DNA from: Devosia faecipullorum
GTDB taxonomy: Bacteria > Pseudomonadota > Alphaproteobacteria > Rhizobiales > Devosiaceae
Assembly (NCBI RefSeq): GCF_015158295.1
Contig: NZ_JACDXV010000001.1
Span: 1,054,001-1,118,000 of the forward strand
Direction: 5' to 3'
DNA: 64,000 nucleotides
The notes beneath the pieces were generated by a model. It was not told where the DNA came from. It saw nothing but the letters and a program-made list of their open reading frames with translations, and did not search any database. Below, piece by piece: positions 57,559 through 64,000 of this stretch (position 1 is the stretch's first letter; each line of letters begins with the position of its first letter). Both the position numbers and the translations under genes were made by a program.

Positions 57559-57792
57559 TCACAGGACGTCCCGCGCCATATCCTTGAGCAATTCACCCGC
57601 CAGAAGCTCGGCATCTTCGGCCTCGTCCTCGGGCACTTCGAGGATAAACCCCTCGGCGCCGAAAAGGTTCGGCACGCCCGGAAGCCCACCCTCACGCGGC
57701 TCGAGCGGATGAAAGCCATGTGCCCGCAACGCCACCAGCAGAACACGGGCCTGCGACTGACCCTTCACCTGGGCGATCGGCTGAAATCTCAT
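57559..57792 (-). CDS. Small DUF2007-like protein (77 aa)
   Basis: The product MRFQPIAQVKGQSQARVLLV continues with a region resembling DUF2007 (RAHGFHPLEPREGG, FILEVPEDEAEDA). These small proteins are called putative signal transducers without experimental support. TGGAG lies 7 bases before the ATG at 57792. Nothing else was found in the flanking gaps (57417-57558 and 57793-58031). Confidence 0.7.
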   Translation of the reverse strand: MRFQPIAQVKGQSQARVLLVALRAHGFHPLEPREGGLPGVPNLFGAEGFILEVPEDEAEDAELLAGELLKDMARDVL

Positions 57793-58031
57793 GGCATGCT
57801 CCACTGTTCTTGCCCGATCCTGACGGCAAGGCGGGGCGGAGACAAGCAAAACCTCGCCGATGACGGCCGGATATTGTCCAGGCCTGCGCGATGGTGCCGA
57901 ACGGGTTTACCCCCACACGCCTTGCCAAGGCGGTTCTGAAATGATGCAGTCCCCCAGCCTCACCTCATGGTGATTTGCCCGCCGCCACGGCGCGGCAAAC
58001 ATAGGCAAGGTCAGGCTTTCCCGGAGCAGGC

Positions 58032-59123
58032 ATGGGCGCCTATATCATTCGCCGCCTCTTGCTGATGATCCCGACCGTGTTCGGCATCATGGCAATCTCT
58101 TTCCTCATCACCCAGTTCGCGCCCGGGGGGCCGGTGGAACAGGCGCTCGCGTCCTTTTCCGGCGAACGCGGCGGCATCGAGGAGCGACTGACCGGCGGCG
58201 GTGGCGATTTCACCGCCCAGCAGACCCAGGGCAGCAATGGCCTTTATCGCGGCAGCCAGGGCCTGCCGCCCGAACTGGTGGCGCGGATCGAGAAACAATT
58301 CGGCTTCGACAAGCCGCCGCTCGAACGCTTCTTTTCGATGATCGGCAATTACCTGCGCTTCGATTTCGGGCAAAGCTATTATCGCGACATTTCGGTGATC
58401 GACCTGATCAAGGAGAAAATGCCGGTTTCGATCTCGCTCGGCCTGTGGATGACGCTGATTGCCTATGGCATCTCCATTCCGCTCGGCATCGCCAAGGCCA
58501 TGCGCGACGGCTCGCGTTTCGATGTCTGGACCTCGACCATCATCATCATCGGCTATGCCGTGCCGGGATTCCTCATTGCCATCGCGCTGGTGGTCCTGTT
58601 CGCCGGCGGCTCCTTCTGGTCGATCTTTCCGCTGCGCGGGCTGACGTCGCCGGGATGGGAGCATTTCCCCCTCTGGCGGCAGGTGCTGGATTATTTCTGG
58701 CACCTTGTCCTGCCGATCATCGCCATGGGGCTGGGCGCCTTCGCTACCACCACGCTGCTCACCAAGAATTCCTTTCTCGATGAAATCGGCAAGCAATATG
58801 TGGTCACCGCCAGAGCCAAGGGACTGACGGAACGCCGGGTGCTGTATGGCCATGTCTTCCGCAATGCCATGATGCTGATCATTGCCGGCTTTCCGGGGGC
58901 GTTCATCGGCGTCTTCTTCGGCGGCTCGCTTCTGATCGAGACCATCTTCTCGCTGGACGGATTGGGCCTGCTCGGTTTCCAGTCCGTGGTCACCCGCGAC
59001 TATCCGGTGGTCTTTGCCACCCTCTACATCTTTTCCCTGCTCGGCCTCGTCATCGGGCTGGTCTCCGACCTGGCCTATATGTGGGTCGATCCAAGGCTCG
59101 ATTTTGAAAGCCGCGGCCTATGA
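58032..59123 (+). CDS. yejB: Peptide ABC transporter permease YejB
   Basis: The 363-residue inner-membrane protein starts MGAYIIRRLLLMIPTVFGIM, has the long periplasmic insertion after helix 1 typical of YejB (GGPVEQALASFSG) and the Dpp/Opp-type EAA loop TARAKGLTERRVLYGHVFRNAM. It imports oligopeptides and microcin C-like compounds. GGAG precedes the ATG by 5 bases. It overlaps yejE by 4 bp. Confidence 0.93.
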   Translation: MGAYIIRRLLLMIPTVFGIMAISFLITQFAPGGPVEQALASFSGERGGIEERLTGGGGDFTAQQTQGSNGLYRGSQGLPPELVARIEKQFGFDKPPLERFFSMIGNYLRFDFGQSYYRDISVIDLIKEKMPVSISLGLWMTLIAYGISIPLGIAKAMRDGSRFDVWTSTIIIIGYAVPGFLIAIALVVLFAGGSFWSIFPLRGLTSPGWEHFPLWRQVLDYFWHLVLPIIAMGLGAFATTTLLTKNSFLDEIGKQYVVTARAKGLTERRVLYGHVFRNAMMLIIAGFPGAFIGVFFGGSLLIETIFSLDGLGLLGFQSVVTRDYPVVFATLYIFSLLGLVIGLVSDLAYMWVDPRLDFESRGL

Positions 59124-60226
59124 GCGGGAAAGCCGGCCTCTCCCCGCTCAACCAGCGACGGCTGGCCAATTTCCGGGCCAATCGGCGCGGCTGGTGGAGT
59201 TTCTGGATTTTTCTCGTCCTGTTCGCGCTGACGCTGGGCGCGGAATTCCTTGCCAATGACCGGCCGATCCTGGCCCTCTACAAGGGCGAATTGCTCGTGC
59301 CCGCCCTTATCGACTATCCCGAGGCCAAATTCGGCGGATTCTTCGCCAGCACCAATTTTCGCGACCCCTTCATTGCCGATGAAATTCAGGCCAATGGCTG
59401 GATGATCTGGCCGCCCGTGCGCTTCTCCTATGGCACGGTGGATAGCTATGTGGCTTTTTCCGGCGCCAATCCGCCGAGCTGGATGCTGACCCGCGAGCAG
59501 ATCTGCCAGCGCTATCCGCTGGGTGTGGACGATCCCGATTGTGTGCCCGGGAACTACCATTATCTGGGCACCGACGACCGCGGCCGCGACGTGCTCTCCC
59601 GGTTGATCTATGGCTTCCGCATCTCCATCCTGTTCGGGCTGGTGCTGACCATCGCCTCCTCTATCATCGGCGTCGCCGCCGGTGCGGCGCAGGGCTATTT
59701 CGGCGGCTGGCTTGATCTCATCGCCCAAAGGCTGATCGAAATCTGGACCTCGGTGCCGGCGCTCTATCTGCTGCTGATCATTTCCTCGGTGATCATGCCG
59801 AGCTTCTGGGTGCTGCTCGGCATATTGCTCTTGTTCTCCTGGGTAAGCCTCGTCGGCATCGTGCGGGCGGAATTCCTGCGCGCCCGCAATTTCGAATATG
59901 TCAACGCCGCAAGGGCGCTGGGGGTCTCCAACCGGGTGATCATGTGGCGGCACCTTCTGCCCAATGCCATGGTGGCGACGCTGACCTTCATGCCCTTCAT
60001 TCTCTCGGGGTCGGTCGCAACCCTCACCTCGCTCGATTTCCTCGGCTTTGGCCTGCCGCCCGGTTCGCCCTCGCTGGGTGAATTGCTGGCGCAAGGCAAG
60101 AACAATTTGCAGGCGCCCTGGCTGGGGCTCACCGGGTTTTTCACCATCGCCATCCTGATGACGCTGCTGGTCTTTGTCGGCGAAGCGGTGCGCGATGCCT
60201 TCGATCCGCGAAAGACTTTCCGATGA
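59120..60226 (+). CDS. yejE: Peptide ABC transporter permease YejE
   Basis: The 368-residue protein begins with the YejE N-terminus LSPLNQRRLANFRANRRGWWS, has YLGTDDRGRDVLSRLIYGFR near 150 and the EAA loop NAARALGVSNRVIMWRHLLP. Its ATG overlaps the yejB stop and its stop overlaps yejF, both as ATGA, indicating coupled translation. Confidence 0.94.
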   Translation: MSGKAGLSPLNQRRLANFRANRRGWWSFWIFLVLFALTLGAEFLANDRPILALYKGELLVPALIDYPEAKFGGFFASTNFRDPFIADEIQANGWMIWPPVRFSYGTVDSYVAFSGANPPSWMLTREQICQRYPLGVDDPDCVPGNYHYLGTDDRGRDVLSRLIYGFRISILFGLVLTIASSIIGVAAGAAQGYFGGWLDLIAQRLIEIWTSVPALYLLLIISSVIMPSFWVLLGILLLFSWVSLVGIVRAEFLRARNFEYVNAARALGVSNRVIMWRHLLPNAMVATLTFMPFILSGSVATLTSLDFLGFGLPPGSPSLGELLAQGKNNLQAPWLGLTGFFTIAILMTLLVFVGEAVRDAFDPRKTFR

Positions 60227-61854
60227 GCGCGCTCCTGTCTGTCCGCGACCTCAATGTCGGTTTCGGCAGCTTCGCCGCCACGAAAAATGTCGGATTCGAC
60301 ATCGCCCCGGGCGAAACCCTGGCGCTGGTGGGCGAAAGCGGCTCCGGCAAATCGGTGACGGCTCTCTCGGTGCTGAAACTCCTGCCGCCCGCCGCCAGCC
60401 TTGCCGGCTCCATCCGCTTTTCCGGCGCCGAACTGGTGGGTGCGTCCGATGCCGAGTTGCGCCAGGTGCGCGGCAATCGGGTCGGCATGATCTTTCAGGA
60501 GCCGATGTCCTCGCTCAATCCCGTGCACACGATCGGCCGGCAAGTGGCCGAAGTGGTGATGCTGCATCAGGGACTGCGGCAGAATGCGGCGCGGCGCCGG
60601 GTGCTCGAATTGCTCGATGCGGTGGGCCTGCCTGATCCGGCGAGCCGCCTCGACGACTATCCGCACCAATTGTCCGGTGGGCAGCGGCAGCGGGTGATGA
60701 TCGCCATGGCTTTGGCCAATGATCCAAGACTGCTGATCGCCGACGAGCCGACCACGGCGCTCGACGTCACCGTGCAGGCGCAAATCCTCGCCCTGCTCAA
60801 GAGCCTGCAAAAACAGAATGGCATGGCCATGCTGTTCATCACCCACGACCTTGTCATCGTCCGGCGCATCGCCGACCGGGTCTGCGTGATGAAGGACGGG
60901 GAGATCGTCGAGACCGGTCCGGTGGAGACCATCTTCGCCGAGCCGCAACACGCTTATACCAGGCATTTGCTGGCGGCCGAGCCACGCGGCACACCGCTGG
61001 TTCCCGCTGCCGATGCCTCTCCCGTCATCGCGGCCAGCGACCTCAAAGTGTGGTTCCCAATCCGGCGCGGTCTGCTGCGCCGCACAATCGGGCATATCCG
61101 CGCCGTCGATGGGGTCGATCTCGCCATCGAGAAGGGCGAAACGCTCGGCGTGGTGGGCGAGAGCGGCTCGGGGAAATCCTCGCTCGGCTATGCCCTGCTC
61201 CGGCTTATCCCCTCGACGGGCCGGATCGTGCTGCTGGGTCAGGCCATCCACGAGCAATCCTGGCGGGCGCTGCGGCCAAGGCGCAAGCATATGCAGATCG
61301 TCTTCCAGGACCCGTTCGGCTCGCTCAGCCCCCGCATGTCGGTCAGCCAGATCGTGGAAGAGGGATTGCGGGTGCATATGCCGCGCCTCAGCGCCAAGGA
61401 ACGCGAGGAAAAGGTCGCATCTACCCTCATCGAAGTCGGGCTCGATCCAGCCAATGCCAGCCGCTATCCGCACGAATTTTCCGGCGGCCAGCGCCAGCGC
61501 ATCGCCATTGCCCGGGCGCTGGTGCTGGAACCGGATCTGATCGTTCTGGACGAGCCCACTTCGGCGCTCGACGTTTCCATCCAGGCGCAGGTGATCGACC
61601 TGTTGCGCGCCGTGCAGCAGAAGCGCGGCCTCTCCTATTTGTTTATCAGCCATGACCTCAAGGTCGTGCGCGCCATCGCCCACCGTCTCATCGTCATGCG
61701 CAATGGCAAGGTGGTCGAGGCGGGGCTTGCCAGCGACATCTTCGCCGCCCCGCAAGAGGACTATACGCGCCAGCTCATGGCCGCCGCTTTCGACATCGCC
61801 GCCCCGCCAGACGCCATTGCCGGCGGATTGCCGAGTACGGCGACATCAGACTAG
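60223..61854 (+). CDS. yejF: Peptide ABC transporter dual ATPase YejF
   Basis: The 543-residue protein fuses two ATPase domains. Each has Walker A GESGSGKS (near 36 and 315), signature LSGGQRQR or FSGGQRQR, and Walker B ([24 protein letters not shown]). It energises YejB/YejE. Confidence 0.95.
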   Translation: MSALLSVRDLNVGFGSFAATKNVGFDIAPGETLALVGESGSGKSVTALSVLKLLPPAASLAGSIRFSGAELVGASDAELRQVRGNRVGMIFQEPMSSLNPVHTIGRQVAEVVMLHQGLRQNAARRRVLELLDAVGLPDPASRLDDYPHQLSGGQRQRVMIAMALANDPRLLIADEPTTALDVTVQAQILALLKSLQKQNGMAMLFITHDLVIVRRIADRVCVMKDGEIVETGPVETIFAEPQHAYTRHLLAAEPRGTPLVPAADASPVIAASDLKVWFPIRRGLLRRTIGHIRAVDGVDLAIEKGETLGVVGESGSGKSSLGYALLRLIPSTGRIVLLGQAIHEQSWRALRPRRKHMQIVFQDPFGSLSPRMSVSQIVEEGLRVHMPRLSAKEREEKVASTLIEVGLDPANASRYPHEFSGGQRQRIAIARALVLEPDLIVLDEPTSALDVSIQAQVIDLLRAVQQKRGLSYLFISHDLKVVRAIAHRLIVMRNGKVVEAGLASDIFAAPQEDYTRQLMAAAFDIAAPPDAIAGGLPSTATSD

Positions 61855-61886
61855 ATTTGACCCAAACCATGCAGCGGAGCCGCACA

Positions 61887-63749
61887 ATGACGCTCTCAAC
61901 CAAGCTCGCCATCCTCGCCCTAGCCGGCTTTTCGGCCCTTGCAATGCCCGTGCAGGCGCAAACGCCGACCGGGATCTGGGTCCACGCCGATTCCCTGACC
62001 GAGGCGCCGAAATATCCCGAAGGCTTCACCCATTTCGACTATGTGAACGCCAATGCCCCCAAGGGCGGCACCGTGCGCGTCGGCGCATCGGGCGGCTTCG
62101 ACACCTTCAACCCGATCCTGCCGCAGGGCGAGGCGGCCAGCGGGCTTGGCCTTGTCTACGAAACGCTGATGACGACCTCGATGGACGAGGTCAACACCTC
62201 CTATGGCCTGCTGGCTTCCGCCATGAAGGTGGCCGACGATTATGGTTCGGTTACCTTCCGCGTGGACCCCAATGCGCGCTGGCATGATGGCGAGGCGGTC
62301 ACAGCCGAGGACGTGGTCTGGTCGTTCAATATGGTGATCGAGATCAGCCCGATCTATGCGCAATATTACGCCAATATTGTCAGCGCCGAAGTGAGCGCAC
62401 CGGGCGAAGTCACCTTCACCTTTGACCAGACGGGCAACCGTGAATTGCCCCATATTCTGGGGCAATTGCTGGTGCTGCCTCAGCATTGGTGGGAGGGAGC
62501 CGACAGTGCCGGCAAGGCGCGCAATATCAAGGCCTCCACCCTTGAAGCTCCCATGGGCTCAGGCCCCTACGCACTCGCCAGCTATGATGCCGGCCGCACC
62601 GTGACCTATAAGCGTGTAGAGGATTATTGGGGCAAGGATCACCCAACCCAGATCGGCACCAATAATTTCGACACCTATAGGGTCGAATATTTCCGCGATG
62701 AATCGGTGTGGTTCGAAGCCTTCAAGGCCGACCAGTTTGACTGGTGGAGCGAATATACCGCCCGCCGCTGGGCCACCGGCTTCGATTTTCCCGCCGTGGC
62801 CGATGGCCGCGTCATCCTCGAAACCTTCGACGAAGATTATAATGGCAGCGGCGCCATGACCGGCTTCATTCCTAACCAGCGCCGTGCCCTGTTCCAGGAC
62901 GAAAAGGTGCGCGAGGCACTGAACTATGCCTTCGATTTCGAGGAACTGAATGCCACCGTCTTCTATGAGCAATATAAGCGCATCGACAGCTATTTTTATG
63001 GCCTGCCCTTTGCCTCATCCGGCCTGCCGGAAGGCGAGGAACTGGACGTGCTGGACAGCGTACGCGACCTGGTGCCGCCATCGGTGTTCACCGAGCCCTA
63101 TACCAATCCCATCAATGGCGATCCGGCCAAGCTGCGCGCCAATCTGCGCACCGCCCTCAATCTGCTGAACGAGGCTGGCTACAGGCTCGACAGCAACAGG
63201 CTGGTGGACGAGAATGGTGAACAACTTGCCTTTGAAATCCTGATGTTCCAGGCAACGCTGGAGCCGATCGCCCAAAACCTCATTACCAATCTCGGCCAGA
63301 TCGGCATCGCGGTAACGCTGCGCATGGTGGACACGCCGCAATATATCAACCGGCTCCGCAGCTTCGACTATGACATGATCTATTCGAGCTGGGCCCAATC
63401 CTTCTCGCCGGGCAATGAGCAGCGCTATTTCTTCGGCTCTTCATCAGTGGATCAGGAAGGATCGCGTAATTATGCCGGCATCGCCAATGCCGGCATCGAT
63501 GCGCTGATTGACAAGCTGATCGTGGCCGATGATCGCGACACCCAGCTCGCCGTGGTCAAGGCGCTGGATCGTGTGCTGTTGCAGAACCACTACGTGGTGC
63601 CCGGCTACGCCCTGACCTATTCCCGCACCGCGCGCTGGGACCGCTTCAGCCGGCCCGACGCCTTGCCCGAGTTCAGCAACGGTTTCCCCACCATCTGGTG
63701 GTGGGACGCGGACAAGGCGGCCAGGTCCGGCGGCGCCAGCGCGGAGTAG
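61887..63749 (+). CDS. yejA: Peptide-binding periplasmic protein YejA-like
   Basis: The 620-residue family 5 binding protein has a signal peptide (MTLSTKLAILALAGFSALAM, cleaved after VQA), HFDYVNANAPKGGTVR and SGGFDTFNPILPQG near the mature start, and WHDGEAVTAEDVVWSF near 140. GGAG lies 8 bases before the ATG at 61887. It follows yejF by 32 bp, whereas in enterobacteria yejA comes first. Confidence 0.92.
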   Translation: MTLSTKLAILALAGFSALAMPVQAQTPTGIWVHADSLTEAPKYPEGFTHFDYVNANAPKGGTVRVGASGGFDTFNPILPQGEAASGLGLVYETLMTTSMDEVNTSYGLLASAMKVADDYGSVTFRVDPNARWHDGEAVTAEDVVWSFNMVIEISPIYAQYYANIVSAEVSAPGEVTFTFDQTGNRELPHILGQLLVLPQHWWEGADSAGKARNIKASTLEAPMGSGPYALASYDAGRTVTYKRVEDYWGKDHPTQIGTNNFDTYRVEYFRDESVWFEAFKADQFDWWSEYTARRWATGFDFPAVADGRVILETFDEDYNGSGAMTGFIPNQRRALFQDEKVREALNYAFDFEELNATVFYEQYKRIDSYFYGLPFASSGLPEGEELDVLDSVRDLVPPSVFTEPYTNPINGDPAKLRANLRTALNLLNEAGYRLDSNRLVDENGEQLAFEILMFQATLEPIAQNLITNLGQIGIAVTLRMVDTPQYINRLRSFDYDMIYSSWAQSFSPGNEQRYFFGSSSVDQEGSRNYAGIANAGIDALIDKLIVADDRDTQLAVVKALDRVLLQNHYVVPGYALTYSRTARWDRFSRPDALPEFSNGFPTIWWWDADKAARSGGASAE

Positions 63750-63804
63750 GAGACGTGCCGGGGTCCGCAATCCCATTGAAAACAAGCGCCCGCTGACCCG
63801 CAGA

Positions 63805-63840
63805 ACCCCACCCCGGCCCTCCCCTCAAGGGGGAGGGAGA
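63805..63840. repeat. G/C-tract hairpin unit after yejA
   Basis: CCCTCCCCTCAAGGGGGAGGG with an adjoining CCCCACCCC tract, related to the inverted repeat at 18991, lies between yejA and the convergent tamB end. It may terminate yejA transcripts. Confidence 0.6.
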
Positions 63841-63885
63841 GCAGGAGTCGAAAGTTTGGGGCGTCATTAACCGAGATGGTCCCGA

Positions 63886-64000
63886 TCAGTAATCGCGCTC
63901 GTAGAAGACGCCGATGCTGGAATTGCCGTCCTGGCCCGCCGCGCCCTTGATGGTAAGATCGTCGGTGACGTCGAGATTGATAGTGACCTTGGACTGCCCG
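63886..64000 (-). CDS. tamB: TamB (DUF490) translocation/assembly module, C-terminal fragment
   Basis: An open frame enters from the right edge and ends at a TGA (63888-63886). Its last 38 residues, including INLDVTDDLTIKGAAGQDGN and the end IGVFYERDY, match the TamB C-terminus, whose final aromatic beta-strand ends in a similar FFEKDY-like motif. TamB spans the periplasm and helps lipid or outer-membrane protein delivery. Only this fragment is visible. Confidence 0.8.
   Translation of the reverse strand, partial: GQSKVTINLDVTDDLTIKGAAGQDGNSSIGVFYERDY

Overview
This window looks like an ordinary chromosomal segment of a GC-rich alphaproteobacterium of the order Hyphomicrobiales, most likely Devosia or a near relative. 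That placement is inferred from gene content: a thu trehalose/disaccharide locus in the Sinorhizobium order, a smo/mtlK polyol locus, a PhyR-NepR-EcfG general stress response locus, an mdh-sucC-sucD-sucA-sucB cluster with zapE beside mdh, a Brucella Omp19-like lipoprotein, and dispersed intergenic hairpin repeats of rhizobial type. I saw no tRNA, rRNA, CRISPR array, insertion sequence or prophage.

Layout, left to right. 0-4 kb: a ThuA-like gene cut by the left edge, a secreted 5'-nucleotidase-type phosphatase, a small lipoprotein, a GlsB/YeaQ membrane protein and a small exported protein. 4.1-12.1 kb: a complete thuEFGKAB operon on the minus strand with its divergent LacI-type regulator. 12.2-14.2 kb: sulfurtransferase, VOC protein, methyltransferase. 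14.3-23.6 kb: SorC-type regulator, polyol ABC transporter smoEFGK, mannitol 2-dehydrogenase and an FGGY pentulose/polyol kinase. 23.6-29.4 kb: small membrane proteins, a lipid-kinase-like protein, a Crp/Fnr regulator and the general stress response core (ecfG, nepR, phyR), with a degenerate receiver protein beside it. At least four sites here match the EcfG promoter (GGAAC-N16-CGTTT). 29.4-34.7 kb: a YdcF protein and a polar amino-acid ABC transporter ending in an AstE/AspA-type deacylase. 34.7-35.3 kb: 584 bp without a recognisable gene. 35.3-43 kb: a uronate operon on the minus strand (TRAP transporter, GntR regulator, kduI, kduD, kdgF-like cupin, TRIC-type channel, uxuA). 43-57.8 kb: TCA-cycle genes (lpdA; mdh-sucCD-sucAB) with small exported or membrane genes among them, zapE, an Omp19-like lipoprotein and a small DUF2007-like protein. 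58-63.7 kb: a yejBEF-yejA peptide ABC transporter. The right edge holds the C-terminus of tamB.

The genes describe a heterotrophic soil- or plant-associated life style. Disaccharides, polyols, amino acids, pectin-derived uronates and peptides enter through dedicated transporters, each next to its own regulator or first catabolic enzymes. Carbon ends in the TCA cycle encoded in the same window. The general stress locus appears to drive itself and two of the tiny membrane-protein genes around it.

The observations most worth following are the degenerate receiver beside ecfG, the set of matching EcfG promoters, an unknown periplasmic protein embedded between sucC and sucD, a TRIC-type channel gene inside the uronate operon, a well-formed GntR-type operator, and the unexplained 584-bp stretch.
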